Positions 1 to 9,804 are shown, counted from the stretch's first letter. The stretch is DNA of 64,000 nucleotides from JACXTP01 sp963827905 (GCA_963827905.1 CAWHCB010000010.1:62001-126000); one strand, 5' to 3'. Notes: generated by a model not told the origin, from the letters alone. Numbers and translations are program-made.

Positions 1-378
1 ATCGGAGTGGTCGCTGAATGGAGGGTTCATCAGGACGATCCATATGCCCAATGCTAAAAGGAAACACATCGCAATGTTCCCTGCCCAAGCTTTCTTTTCT
101 ATCGCTTTGACATCAATCTTGAATATGGGGTAGATGTAACGCAATGCAATTATAGTCCCAATGATCACGGCCATACCCAGAAACCATGAGGTGTCGGTAA
201 ACAAGAAGGCGACTATACCTGCAATAAAGGAGAACAGGGCCGTTACAAGGAGAACCTTCGTCCCCTTCATGTCCTTGGTCAGGAAATCTCTCTCATCGAA
301 GTCGGGAGGGGTCCATTCGAACTTTTCCTCCTTCTTCTCCTGGGATTTCTGTGGCTCCTTATTCTTCTTTTGGGCCAT
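1..378 (-). CDS. Partial membrane protein, unknown function
   Basis: Not recognised. From an ATG at 378 the minus strand reads open for 126 codons and runs off the left edge, so the C-terminus is missing. The first ~38 residues are rich in Lys, Glu and Gln and look cytoplasmic. Hydrophobic stretches at about residues 41-60, 65-83 and 101-117 look like membrane spans. The start is supported by a GGGGG run a few bases upstream and by a TATA-like box at 402-409. The gene is divergent from radA. Nothing visible suggests an enzyme. Confidence 0.7.
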   Translation of the reverse strand, partial: MAQKKNKEPQKSQEKKEEKFEWTPPDFDERDFLTKDMKGTKVLLVTALFSFIAGIVAFLFTDTSWFLGMAVIIGTIIALRYIYPIFKIDVKAIEKKAWAGNIAMCFLLALGIWIVLMNPPFSDHSD

Positions 379-401
379 TGGTCCCCCTTAAACATGTTCG
401 G

Positions 402-409
402 TTTATAAA
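402..409 (-). promoter_or_regulatory. TATA box for the left-edge membrane protein
   Basis: TTTATAAA lies 24-31 bases upstream of the ATG at 378, the normal archaeal TATA-to-start-site distance, so the transcript would have a very short leader. Confidence 0.55.
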
Positions 410-577
410 TCTTGTTTCAACCCCTTTTTCAATATCGACCCGCATAATTGCCTGGCAGCGTCATTGTAGAGGGGGCCGTCAAGTATGTTGTCCGCAGATG
501 GATAAGGTGGTACTTTCGGGTACCTCCCAACACCATTGATAATAAATGAGAAGAGGATAACCAAGGTAGGTGCATCA

Positions 578-1519
578 ATGCCTGAAGTGAAATTGGAAGA
601 GTTGCCAGGAGTCGGACCCGCAACTGCAGAGAAACTTCGCGATGCTGGATATACTGACCTAATGTCGATAGCGGTCGAATCCCCAAAAACATTGGCGGAC
701 GTGGCCGAGATCGGTGAGAGCACGGCCACCAAGATCATCAACGCTGCCAAGCAGGCAGCGGACGTAGGTGGATTCGAAACTGGCGATGAGATCCTTGAAA
801 GGAGAAAGAAATTGCATCGTCTGACGACGTGCTCAAAGGCATTCGATGACCTTCTTGGTGGTGGGTTGGAGACCCAATCGATAGTTGAGTTCTTCGGTGA
901 ATTCGGAAGTGGAAAGACCCAGATGTGCTTCCAACTCGCTGTCAACGCTACTATGCCCTTCGATAAGGGAGGTATGGATGGGGATGTGGTGGTGATAGAT
1001 ACCGAGAACACCTTCAGGCCAGAAAGGATCGTCCAGATATCCGAGGCTCTCGATCTCGACCCCATCGAAACATTGCAACGTATCCATGTGGCCAGAGCAT
1101 ACAATTCTTCACATCAGATGTTGTTGGTCGAGAAGGCCATGGACATAAGCCAAAAATCCCCGGTGAGGTTGATGATAGTGGACTCATTGACGGCCCATTT
1201 CCGTGCCGAGTATGTCGGAAGGGGGACCTTGGCGGAGAGGCAAGGGCTACTTAACAAGCACATGCACGACCTACTTCGCTTCGCAGACGTCAACAACTGT
1301 GTCATTGCTGTGACCAACCAGGTAGCGGCCAAACCTGACGCGTTCTTCGGGGATCCCACCAGGCCGGTAGGAGGCCACATCGTGGGACATGCATCCACTT
1401 ACCGGCTCTACATGCGCAAGAGCAAGGGAGGGAAGCGCATAGCCCGTTTGATCGATTCGCCCAATTTGCCTGAGGCTGAGGTGGTCATCACGGTTTCCGA
1501 AGAAGGTATAAGGGACTGA
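578..1519 (+). CDS. radA: DNA repair and recombination protein RadA
   Basis: Archaeal RecA/Rad51 recombinase that polymerises on single-stranded DNA and drives ATP-dependent strand exchange. The 313-residue product has an N-terminal helix-hairpin-helix segment (LPGVGPATAEKL, about 9-20), a Walker A motif GEFGSGKT at 107-114 and a Walker B RLMIVDS at 197-203, and ends near the usual family length. An in-frame ATG at 536 exists, but the ATG at 578 gives the standard RadA N-terminus and has GGTAGGTG just upstream. trmG10 follows after 16 bases and is probably co-transcribed. The frame is intact, unlike many genes in this window. Confidence 0.97.
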   Translation: MPEVKLEELPGVGPATAEKLRDAGYTDLMSIAVESPKTLADVAEIGESTATKIINAAKQAADVGGFETGDEILERRKKLHRLTTCSKAFDDLLGGGLETQSIVEFFGEFGSGKTQMCFQLAVNATMPFDKGGMDGDVVVIDTENTFRPERIVQISEALDLDPIETLQRIHVARAYNSSHQMLLVEKAMDISQKSPVRLMIVDSLTAHFRAEYVGRGTLAERQGLLNKHMHDLLRFADVNNCVIAVTNQVAAKPDAFFGDPTRPVGGHIVGHASTYRLYMRKSKGGKRIARLIDSPNLPEAEVVITVSEEGIRD

Positions 1520-1535
1520 TCGCTGTCCCGGGGCG

Positions 1536-2552
1536 ATGAGCTCGGAACCTACCGAGATCGCCCCATTCCTCTTTGAGTTATCGGGCGAGCATGCTAGTCT
1601 GCCCGCAGCGGAAGTCATGGCCTGCATCGAAGCTGAGTGTCCCAATTATAAAATGACATTTCAAGGGCCAGGATATCTGATCGTTGAGGCAGATCCCAAA
1701 GGGGTTGAGGAGGTCGCGACCAGACTCGCCCTGACCCATAGGTTGGGAAGGGTCGTGGGGAACATGGATGAGCGGGGGGGCCTGCATTTCACAGAGGAAT
1801 TGATCGAGGAAGGATCGGTTGCGGTGCGCATCAAGCGCTACCAGATGTACGGTTCAGGGATCGACGTTATGGATCTGACCAAAAAAGTCGGCTCCATTAT
1901 CACCAAGGGCCGAGAGGTGGACCTTGACCATCCGGACAAGGAGATCCGAGGGTTCGTGTCCGATCGGACCTTCTTCTATCTCAAGACGCACGAGATCGAC
2001 AGAGGCCAGTTCGATCGTCGGGCGGTAAAGGAGAGGCCATTCTTCTCACCGATATCGTTACATCCCCGTTTGGCCCGATCCCTCGTCAACCTAACTTCTG
2101 TGAGAAAAGGGGAGAGCTTGTTGGACCCTTTCTGCGGGACCGGTGGGATTCTGATCGAGGCGGCTTTGCTAGGAGTCAACGCCATGGGATCCGACCTTTC
2201 GCCCAAGATGATAGAGGGCTGCGCGGAGAACATGGATCACTTCGGGCTTGACCCAGATCGGTTGGAGGTTCTCGACATCGGAGACGTACTATCGACCTTC
2301 GGCGAAGTCGAAGCCATAGTGACCGATCCTCCATATGGTCGCTCGGCCAGCACTAACAAAGAAGCATTGAACAGCCTTTACGCCCGATCGATGAGTGTCT
2401 TCCATCAGACCTTACGACCCGGTCGCAGATTGGGGATAGCGTATCCAAGAGAGGTCGTCTCCGTCCCGGGCCTGGATCTGCTCCAGACCCATGTTCAGCG
2501 GGTGCACCGGTCCCTCGATCGACGGTACTGCGTCTACCGACGCTCCACCTGA
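1536..2552 (+). CDS. trmG10: tRNA (guanine(10)-N2)-dimethyltransferase, Trm-G10/Trm11 type
   Basis: SAM-dependent enzyme of the archaeal Trm-G10 family, which methylates N2 of G10 in tRNA. The N-terminal ~160 residues form a THUMP-type RNA-binding region. The C-terminal Rossmann methyltransferase shows motif I DPFCGTGG at about 197-204 and the N2-guanine catalytic motif TDPPYG at about 263-268. The length (338 residues) fits. It starts 16 bases after the radA stop. Its last ~140 bases overlap the inferred 3' end of the minus-strand protease gene. Confidence 0.9.
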   Translation: MSSEPTEIAPFLFELSGEHASLPAAEVMACIEAECPNYKMTFQGPGYLIVEADPKGVEEVATRLALTHRLGRVVGNMDERGGLHFTEELIEEGSVAVRIKRYQMYGSGIDVMDLTKKVGSIITKGREVDLDHPDKEIRGFVSDRTFFYLKTHEIDRGQFDRRAVKERPFFSPISLHPRLARSLVNLTSVRKGESLLDPFCGTGGILIEAALLGVNAMGSDLSPKMIEGCAENMDHFGLDPDRLEVLDIGDVLSTFGEVEAIVTDPPYGRSASTNKEALNSLYARSMSVFHQTLRPGRRLGIAYPREVVSVPGLDLLQTHVQRVHRSLDRRYCVYRRST

Positions 2553-4056
2553 GGTCACGTTTATCGCGAAGTAAAGCGGAGTCTTTTGCTTCATCACATC
2601 CTGGTCCGAGTTCATCGAGAATGCTTCCAGGGTGACGGTGGTGTTGATGGGCGTGGTCCCGCTGGGGATGCTCAGCATCATCATAACCTCGGCCACTCCC
2701 TCGAAAGGCAGGTAGAGAGTGAGCGAGTCGGTGGCCCCTTCGATGGTCCCATTGGCCATATACAATCCCCTCCCCCAGAGCCCGGGCACGTTGACCAGTT
2801 GCATTGTGACGTTGAAGTTGGTGTTGCCCGTGTTCGCCAACAATATCGAATAACTGATGTTGCTCGGAGCGGTCACTTCCACATAATCGGGTCCATCCAC
2901 GTTCATTGAGAAATTATAGTCCGGCGATACCTGGACCATAGGCTCGGCGACGAAGGTCACCAGCAGCAGGGCTATGGCAAAACCTCCGAGCATCTTGTGT
3001 TTGGTATCCAGCTTGGAGATGTCGTTCAACGGCTGGGGGTGCCGGAGACCCATGAAGAGCACGATGAGGGCGAAAAGCAGCCAGCCCTGGTAATAGAAGA
3101 TGCCTAGGAAGAACAGCACGGCCACTGTGGCGTAGCTAAGGTACTTGGCCTTGTCCCCGAGGAAACCCCTCGCCACGTGTCCCCCATCCAGCTGACCGGC
3201 GGGCAGTAGATTGATGGCCGTGACCAGGAACCCCACCCACGCCGCGAAGGCGGTTGGATGGATGGATACGTTCTCAGGGATGGGCATGAACATGGTGAAG
3301 ATCATCAACAGGGGCTGAATGGTTATCGCCAGCGAGCCGTTGTCCCCCACCATCCCAGAGGCTGGGTCCCCCTGCGCTGTCAGGTACAGGCCTATGATGG
3401 TGACTGGTATCGTCACTATGAGGCCACCGATCGGGCCAGCGATACCGATGTCTATGAGCGCCTTTCGGTCCGGTATGGGGTCCCTCAGGGAGATCAATGC
3501 CCCTAACGTCCCCAAGGGCGGTATGGAGGGTATGAAGAAGGGCAGTGAGGCCGCCACTTTGTGCCTTTTCGCAGCCACGTAATGCGACAGCTCATGCACG
3601 CCCAATATCAACATCAGAGGCAAAGCGAAGGTCAAAGCGCCCCACAGGAAGTTGTCGAAGGTCCATAGGTTGTCCGAGCCGACATAGGCCCCGTAGAAAA
3701 GGGCGCCCGCGACGATGGTAGTGACCGAGGTGATGGCCAGATAGGATCACGTTCACCCATATGCCCAAGCGTTTCCTCTTTTCCCTCTTGAGCACGGTAA
3801 CGGTGTATTCCCCTCCCTTGAGGTTGAGCATGGGGATGTAGCCCTTTGCGTTCATCTCCAGACGCATCTGATCAAAACGATCGTCCATTTGGGACAGGTC
3901 CGGTGAGATGAACATGGTTAGGGACTGATATCCGACCTTCACATCGTAGATAGGGAAGTATTTGGCGACTATTGCCTTGACCACCTCGATCTCGACGGCG
4001 ATGGGATCGCTCTCGCTACCTGGATAGGTGTTCGGGCCAATCTGTCCGGATTCCAT
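2412..4056 (-). CDS. Site-2 (M50 family) membrane metalloprotease, frameshifted
   Basis: Intramembrane zinc protease of the S2P/M50 family. The ATG at 4056 opens a soluble N-terminal domain of ~100 residues. At about 3745 the frame breaks; in the next frame transmembrane helices resume, with zinc motif HELSH and a second motif LLPAGQLDGGH, then more helices and a C-terminal beta-rich extracytoplasmic domain (NISYSILLANTGNTNF). Fragments and order match one protein, so I annotate a single gene. The last ~45 residues, antisense to trmG10, look non-native; the true stop may lie near 2553 if a second indel is present. Divergent from the UbiA gene. Confidence 0.82.
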
Positions 4057-4129
4057 ATCGAGCTTGCATTAAGGGCTCGGGTATGTAAGCTTTTCCCGAG
4101 GAAGCGTCAGGCCAGGCAAAGGTTAAAAG

Positions 4130-4967
4130 ATGGAATCTCGATGCTGCGGCGTGAACCGCTACCTTCAGCTCTTCCGATTCGGGAACTGCCTAATGGGCGT
4201 GGTCGGACTGATGATGGGGGTCTGGGTGGCGGTAGGCACGGACGCCCCCGATTTCTGGTACGAGCTACTCATCGGGAGCGTAGTGGTCTTCTTCTTCATC
4301 GCCGGGGGGAACTCCCTCAATGATTTCGTGGACCGGGAGGTGGACCGCGCTGCCCATCCGGAGAGGCCGATCCCGTCAGGGAGGTTGAGCCCGGAGCAGG
4401 TCCTTCGCATATCGGGCATATGTTTCGCGGTCTCGTTCGCCATGTCCCTGTTCCTCGACCCAGCCTCCACGCTGGTGGTCGTCGTGGCCATCGCCCTGAT
4501 GTTGCTGTACGAGGCGAAGACCAAGAAGGCGGGCCTGAGCGGGAACATCAACATCGCATTGCTGACCTCCATGCTCTTCCTACTCGGAGGTACCATCGTG
4601 GGCGGGCTGGAGCGCACGTTCGTCCTGGCAGCCTTGGCCGGTCTGGCCACCTTGGGCCGGGAGATCATCAAGGACATCGAGGACATGGACTCCGACTTCG
4701 ATCGTCTCACGCTCCCCAAGAGGGTGGGCAAGGAGCGGGCGCACATGGTGGCGGCGGTCCCCATCATCGTCGCGGTCATCCTGAGCCTTTGGCCGTACCT
4801 GGACGAGCACTTTCTCCATCTGGTATTTGGCGGTCGTCCTGGTCGCCGATGCAATCTTTATATATGCCGCCGTTGTTCAATTTCGAAACCCCAGGCAAGG
4901 CCAGAAGTTCGCCAAATATGGTATGATGGTGGCTTTGGTCGCCTTCCTTTTGGGGGGGTTCCAATGA
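4130..4967 (+). CDS. UbiA-family prenyltransferase, probable digeranylgeranylglyceryl phosphate synthase, frameshifted
   Basis: Integral membrane prenyltransferase that probably adds the second geranylgeranyl chain to GGGP in archaeal lipid synthesis. It shows the two Asp-rich UbiA motifs, NDFVDREVD and DIEDMDSDFD, and several hydrophobic helices. The frame breaks at about 4823 (+1); the new frame completes the last helix pair and stops at 4965-4967. That stop overlaps the ATG of GGGP synthase as ATGA, so the apparent 521-residue fusion is an artefact of the break. A GTG at 4151 is an alternative start. Adjacency to GGGP synthase, the preceding pathway step, supports the assignment. Confidence 0.85.
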
Positions 4968-5695
4968 AAGTCAAGGATTACATTCACGAAAGATTGCGAC
5001 ACGGACCGTTGCACATGACCTTGCTCGACCCAGCTAAGCAGGAGCCGGAGCAGGCCGGGGAGCTCTCCGCCATGGCCAAGGACCTAGGCACCGATGCCAT
5101 CATGGTCGGTGGCTCCACCGATGTCACCCAGGAGAACCTCGACGCCACCGTGAAGGCGATAAAGAAGATCTGCGACCTGCCAGTGATATATTTCCCTTCG
5201 GGGGCGCACGCCATCTCCCGATATTGCGATGCCATTTACTTCATGAGCATGCTCAACTCCCGGAGCATCAAACATGTCATCGGGGAACAGGTCGCGGGAG
5301 CGCCCATCGTCAAGATGCTGGGCCTTGAGCCCATTTCCATGGGATACATCATCGTGGCCCCAGGAATGAAGGTCGGCGAGGTCGGCCAAGCGGAGGTCGT
5401 TAAAAGGGACGATCTGAAGGGTGCTTGTGCCTATGCTTTGGCGGCGGAGTACATGGGCATGCAGCTGGTCTATCTGGAGGCGGGCAGTGGGGCACCAGAG
5501 CCGGTACCCTTGGAGATGGTGACGGCGGTGAAAAAGGCCATCACTGTGCCATTGGTGGTCGGTGGTGGCATTCGCAACGGTGAGCAGGCTTTGGCATTGA
5601 AGAAGGCCGGCGCCGACATAATCGTCACTGGCACCATCGTGGAGAACTGTGACCCGGTCTGCCTGGCCGAGATAATCAAGGCGATAAAGTCCTGA
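4964..5695 (+). CDS. Geranylgeranylglyceryl phosphate synthase
   Basis: Cytosolic TIM-barrel prenyltransferase that joins geranylgeranyl diphosphate to sn-glycerol-1-phosphate, the first committed step of archaeal ether lipid synthesis. The 243-residue product has the family signatures TLLDPAK, GGSTD, YLEAGSGA and LVVGGGIRNG, and the phosphate-binding end GADIIVTGTIVE. The start at 4964 is set by the ATGA overlap with the UbiA gene and the run of G just before it. It ends one base before the convergent pdxT stop. Confidence 0.95.
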   Translation: MKVKDYIHERLRHGPLHMTLLDPAKQEPEQAGELSAMAKDLGTDAIMVGGSTDVTQENLDATVKAIKKICDLPVIYFPSGAHAISRYCDAIYFMSMLNSRSIKHVIGEQVAGAPIVKMLGLEPISMGYIIVAPGMKVGEVGQAEVVKRDDLKGACAYALAAEYMGMQLVYLEAGSGAPEPVPLEMVTAVKKAITVPLVVGGGIRNGEQALALKKAGADIIVTGTIVENCDPVCLAEIIKAIKS

Positions 5696-6289
5696 TCAAA
5701 GGGTCATCGATATCAGGATCTGATGGATGCGGGTGTCGTTGGACAGCTCGGGATGGAAAGACAATGCCAACAGATTGTCCTGCCTGGCCATAACGATGTC
5801 CTTGCCGTGATGTGCCAATGGCCGGCAGTGGCCCCACACTTTTTTGATCAGTGGGGCTCGGATGAAGACGGCTGGGAAGGGCTGGCTCAGCCCATCCACC
5901 TCAAGACCTACTTCGAAGGACTCCCTCTGTCGACCATAGGCGTTACGGTCGACCTGCATGTCCATCAGACCTAGGAGCTCGGTCCCAGTACGGGAGACCT
6001 GCTCGTCACCCTCCTTGGAAAGCAGCACGCATCCGGCGCATGTGCCCATGATGGGAATGCCATCGGCCGCCATCCTCACCACATCGTCGATTAGGTCGAA
6101 TCGGCGCATGAGCTTGGAGATGGTCGTGCTCTCACCCCCGGGGATGATCAGGCAGTCCAGCCCTTCCAGGTCCTTTCGCCTCCTCACCGGGCTGGCCGTC
6201 CCCTCGACCCCCATGACCTGGAAGGCCGACTTCAACGCCTGGATGTGCTCTGGGGCCGCACCCTGCAAGAACAGTACACCTGCGCGCAT
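5696..6289 (-). CDS. pdxT: Pyridoxal 5'-phosphate synthase glutaminase subunit PdxT
   Basis: Class I glutaminase that releases ammonia from glutamine for the PdxS synthase subunit in the DXP-independent PLP pathway. The 197-residue product has the oxyanion motif GGES at 51-54, the nucleophile Cys84 in GTCAG and the His/Glu pair in SFHPEL. No pdxS is in this window, so the two subunits are unlinked here. It lies 58 bases downstream of the PlsY-like gene on the same strand and may be the last gene of that operon. Confidence 0.93.
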   Translation of the reverse strand: MRAGVLFLQGAAPEHIQALKSAFQVMGVEGTASPVRRRKDLEGLDCLIIPGGESTTISKLMRRFDLIDDVVRMAADGIPIMGTCAGCVLLSKEGDEQVSRTGTELLGLMDMQVDRNAYGRQRESFEVGLEVDGLSQPFPAVFIRAPLIKKVWGHCRPLAHHGKDIVMARQDNLLALSFHPELSNDTRIHQILISMTL

Positions 6290-6347
6290 AGGACGGATGG
6301 GGCAAAGCGGCCCAGGCTCATAAACATTGGCCGCTTCCCTGTCGCCC

Positions 6348-7101
6348 TCATACCCCAGGTCGATACCCTTCCTTCTTGGCCAAGGAGAACTCGTCTATGG
6401 TCCGGTCGTATCGAAGGATGAATAGGGTCGCGAAAAGAAGCGCGAAACCAACGATGTAGGGGTCCTGTGTCACCAACAGGACGATCACAGGCACAGAGGC
6501 GAAGCTGATCAGGGCCTGGTAGAAGGTGTCCTTGACCAGTTTCATGCACAGCAACCATGTGGCCATGGCGATCAAAAGAGAAAGGGGGCTTAGCACCAGC
6601 AGGCCCCAGATGGCCAAGGTGACCCCCATCCCCCCTCTGAGGCCCGTGAAAACCGAAAAATTCGTACCTAGGCACACTGCCATGAGCAGAAGGGCCAGTA
6701 CCTCGGGGGAGAAACCATACCAGATCCATGAGGTCAGTGCCGGTATGGCCACCTTGGAGACCTCCCCGAGCACGATTAGGGAACCTACCAGGTACCCACC
6801 GACCCGGAAACCGTTGGCCACTCCTCCGTTGCGGCTGCCGTGGGCATATATGTTGCGCCCCCTCATGGCTCCGTACCAGTAGGTATGGGAAGGGAACACC
6901 GCCATAAAGGTAGAGAGCCAGCGCCAAACCCCTCAGTTCCCAACCATCGATCAGATAGAGGATAGCGACCAGGACCGAGACGACGATCGAGGCGCGTGCG
7001 GCCAGCAACCACCTCCTATCATGGATGTGGCGAGGCAACAGGCCGGTGTCCAAGGGCCTCGCGCCCCAGTCCTCCCCCTGAACCGCCACCTTCGTTCCCA
7101 T
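6348..7101 (-). CDS. PlsY-like glycerol-3-phosphate acyltransferase family membrane protein, frameshifted
   Basis: Polytopic membrane protein of the PlsY family, which in bacteria acylates glycerol-3-phosphate from acyl-phosphate. The N-terminus from the ATG at 7101 reads to GGVPFPY; a +1 break near 6900 leads to the family motif AHGSRNGGVANGFRVGG (PlsY: HGSGNxGATN) and four or five more hydrophobic helices. The second PlsY glycine motif is recognisable (LRGGMGVTLA). It begins 6 bases after the PaaK-like gene. Its substrate in an archaeon with ether lipids is unknown; an anion other than glycerol-3-phosphate is possible. Confidence 0.75.
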
Positions 7102-7107
7102 TCCCCC

Positions 7108-8571
7108 TCACTTCGTGCTATCGAACAGACTGCGTTTGTCTATGAAGGCCTTCTGCTTGGGCACGAAACCTTCCTTCGCAGGCACGATCTCTATGACCAA
7201 GGGCTCGAGGAGGTCGTTATCCAGGCTGGAGCGTACCTCGTCCAGCTTCTGCAAGCTCTCCCCTACCTGCCTTCTCCCTTCTCCCGGGTCGCCCAGATAC
7301 TCTACGGTGAAGCTCAGCTTGTCCCGGAAACCCACTCGATCAATGACCATCTGGTAACCGAGAACGCCGGGCACCGCCAGCACGGCCTCGTCGAAGAGCA
7401 GGGGGTATATCCTCTCGCCATAGCCGATCTTGGTCTCGACTATGTTGCGCCCAAGGGGCTTGCCCATCTTGCCGATGATGGAGAAACCGCAGCCGCAGGG
7501 CGGATGGATATAGCAGGATAGGTCATAGGACCGGTATCTGAGCAGAGGTGTCCCCCTCATGTTCAGGCTGGTCCATATGAGCTCCCCTTGCTCACGGTCG
7601 CCCCGATGCCCCCCTTCCTTCGGGTCGACGCATTCCAGCAGGTAGTTGCCCTCGTCGATGTGGAGCCCGTCCTGGGCCATACACTCGATCGCCGTGGCCA
7701 AGCCCATCTCGGTCATGCCGTATTGGCTGAGCGCCTTGCACCCCCAGGAGGCCTCGATCTCACGGCGCATGGCCTCGCTGAGCGGCTCGGAAGAGCAAAT
7801 GATGGCTTTCATCCCCAGTGCCTTGAGGTCGTGCCTCTGCCGGGCCAGGACGGTGATGCGGTAGATGAAGGAGGTCAGGCCGATGATCACCTTGACCTTG
7901 CCCTCGGTCATGACCTTGACCTGTCTCTCCACGTCGGCCTCGCTGCAGACCTGAGAGCGCAGTCCGGCCACCTTGCAGGCTCCGTCCAGCATTAGGCTGG
8001 GGTCCCATGCGGTGACCGCCGGGAACATGATGTGCAGCACATCCTCACGGTTCATCTGGGTGTTGCGCAACGCCGCGGCGATCGAGTCGACGATGTTCAA
8101 CACGTCCTCCTGGGTGTAGAAAAGCCTCTTCCTCTGACCGGATGTCCCTGATGTGCTGAAGGCCCGCATCACCTTGGACTGGGAGACGCAAAGGAAATGG
8201 AACGGCTCCTCGGCCAGTTCATTGGGCTCGGTGATCGGGACCTTACGAAGGTCCTCGAACTCTCGGATGTCGTTAGGGCTAAGTTTCAGTTCCTGGAACC
8301 GCTTCCTATAGAAAATGGAATTCTCCTGCACGTAACGCATCTGCTTGCGGAACTTGTGCAACTGGTATTCGACCAGGTCGGCCCTGGTCACATCAGTGAG
8401 ACGGGAACGTCCCAGCGACCTCCTGAACTCCCGATCGTCCTTGAGCTCTCTGCGGACCTTCATCTCGATGAGACGTTCCAAGGGGTGTTCCTCGTCCCAA
8501 TCGAGCTTGGTCGAGGAGAGCTTGGAGCGAGCCACCATGATCTTCAATCGGCGTAAGGGGTCCACCGTCAT
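7108..8571 (-). CDS. PaaK/coenzyme F390 synthetase-like adenylate-forming enzyme
   Basis: Member of the phenylacetate-CoA ligase/F390 synthetase group of ANL adenylating enzymes. It shows the ATP-binding loop FSTSGTSGQRKRLFYT, the later motif SQYGMTEMG and the hinge region TPLLRYRSYD followed by a Cys-containing loop (PPCGCGF) typical of PaaK-like proteins. The substrate carboxylate or acceptor cannot be read from sequence. The ATG at 8571 (about 487 residues) is preferred over the longer open frame to 8745, because a TATA-like sequence sits at 8586-8594 and the extra N-terminus is antisense to the DUF169 gene. It leads an operon with the PlsY-like gene and perhaps pdxT. Confidence 0.83.
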   Translation of the reverse strand: MTVDPLRRLKIMVARSKLSSTKLDWDEEHPLERLIEMKVRRELKDDREFRRSLGRSRLTDVTRADLVEYQLHKFRKQMRYVQENSIFYRKRFQELKLSPNDIREFEDLRKVPITEPNELAEEPFHFLCVSQSKVMRAFSTSGTSGQRKRLFYTQEDVLNIVDSIAAALRNTQMNREDVLHIMFPAVTAWDPSLMLDGACKVAGLRSQVCSEADVERQVKVMTEGKVKVIIGLTSFIYRITVLARQRHDLKALGMKAIICSSEPLSEAMRREIEASWGCKALSQYGMTEMGLATAIECMAQDGLHIDEGNYLLECVDPKEGGHRGDREQGELIWTSLNMRGTPLLRYRSYDLSCYIHPPCGCGFSIIGKMGKPLGRNIVETKIGYGERIYPLLFDEAVLAVPGVLGYQMVIDRVGFRDKLSFTVEYLGDPGEGRRQVGESLQKLDEVRSSLDNDLLEPLVIEIVPAKEGFVPKQKAFIDKRSLFDSTK

Positions 8572-8647
8572 GTATGGCGGGAGGATGCTAAAGCGTTTAC
8601 GCGGCATGGACCAGGCTTTAAGTCTCCACAGGCGGATGATACACTCG

Positions 8648-9430
8648 ATGAACCCACGGAGTAGGTGGGCCGGCCTGTGCAACGATATCCGGGAGGAGAC
8701 CAGGCTCAGGACGTATCCAGTTGCCGTGACCATGCTCCGTTCCAATCACTACCTGGCGGAGTCTCACGATGTCAAACTGTTGGGGCGGACCGGCATCTGC
8801 CATATGTTGGCCAAGGCCCGCTACCTTAGGCACCAGGGAGTGGTCGGGGCATCGGCCGAGGGCATAAAATGTCTCTGGGCGGACGCCTGTCTGGGCATGG
8901 TCCGCTCTCCGGAACGGTTCCGCGAGGGCGATCTGAACCTGCCCTTCACCAACGATGTCAGGGCAGCGAAGAACCTGCAGGAGACGCTCTTCGTCCTGGG
9001 CAACGATTCCAAACCGTACACCGGGGTGGTGGTGGCCCCCCTGGACCTGACCAAGCTCGAGCCCGATGTGATCGTGATCTATGCCACGCCGGGCCAGACG
9101 CTCAAGGTGCTGATGGGGCTGGCCTATCAAGAAGGCGAGGCGCCTGGGAATCACGTCTCGGGACAGGCCTCGGTGTGCCAGTGCATCGCTCGGACTTTAA
9201 GCACCGGAATGGTCTGCGTCGACATCTCCTGCGTAGGCGACCGACGATATGGTCTGGTCCAGGACGACGAGATGATCATCACCATCCCAGCAGGCAAGTT
9301 GGAGCAGGTGGTCAAGGGGATGAAGGCCTCGGACCCCTTCGCCTCCTACCCTTTCTCCCCTTTCCTGGGCTTTAATGTTCTGTTCCCGCCGGATTACGAG
9401 CCGACCACCAATGAACTGGACAAGGAATGA
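8648..9430 (+). CDS. DUF169 domain protein
   Basis: Member of the DUF169 family, found widely in methanogens and anaerobes; function unknown. The ~260-residue product keeps the family's conserved Cys-rich points (GICHMLAKAR, SVCQCIARTL, VCVDISCVG). The open frame extends upstream to 8345, but that part is antisense to the PaaK-like gene. The start at 8648 (or 8636) is supported by CTTTAAG at about 8615-8621, 27 or more bases before. It is divergent from the PaaK-like gene. Confidence 0.8.
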   Translation: MNPRSRWAGLCNDIREETRLRTYPVAVTMLRSNHYLAESHDVKLLGRTGICHMLAKARYLRHQGVVGASAEGIKCLWADACLGMVRSPERFREGDLNLPFTNDVRAAKNLQETLFVLGNDSKPYTGVVVAPLDLTKLEPDVIVIYATPGQTLKVLMGLAYQEGEAPGNHVSGQASVCQCIARTLSTGMVCVDISCVGDRRYGLVQDDEMIITIPAGKLEQVVKGMKASDPFASYPFSPFLGFNVLFPPDYEPTTNELDKE

Positions 9431-9497
9431 CCTCACCGGTAGGACCTACCAATGAATTAATAATGGTGGATTCCTTTCCCACGAACGGTAGAAGCGA

Positions 9498-9803
9498 ATG
9501 GTCCTAACACCGGAGATGGCCAGGGCGGGCATGACGCCACAGTTGCTGAAGACCACCAAGCGCATCAAGTGCCCGCGCTGTGGCAAGGAGTTCAGCCTTT
9601 TCCAGTCCCGAGCCATCGCCTGCGTTGGCTGTCCCAAGTCCACCACCAATTGCCGATATGCCAGGTGCGTGCACTGCGACCAAGAGTTCCCCCTCCAGGA
9701 GTTCAACGCCACCAGCAAGGAGCAGGAGGCGTTCGTGGCCAACTACATGAACGAGATATTGGCCAACTACCGCAAGTCGGTGGGAAAGGAAAGGAATCGC
9801 TGA
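9498..9803 (+). CDS. Small zinc-ribbon protein
   Basis: Unrecognised 101-residue protein with about four Cys-rich knuckles (CPRC, CVGC, a single Cys, CVHC) spread over residues 25-57, followed by a helical C-terminus rich in Glu, Lys and Asn. Eight cysteines suggest two bound zinc ions. Such small archaeal zinc ribbons are often nucleic-acid or protein adaptors, but nothing here shows the role. It ends one base before the convergent gene. Confidence 0.75.
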   Translation: MVLTPEMARAGMTPQLLKTTKRIKCPRCGKEFSLFQSRAIACVGCPKSTTNCRYARCVHCDQEFPLQEFNATSKEQEAFVANYMNEILANYRKSVGKERNR

Positions 9804-9804
9804 T

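Noticed and set aside
4130..5695. Bifunctional fusion of UbiA prenyltransferase and GGGP synthase (521 residues)
   Set aside because: Between about 4824 and 4963 the joint reads unlike either family, while the +1 frame completes the UbiA C-terminus and stops at an ATGA overlap. It is two genes joined by an indel.
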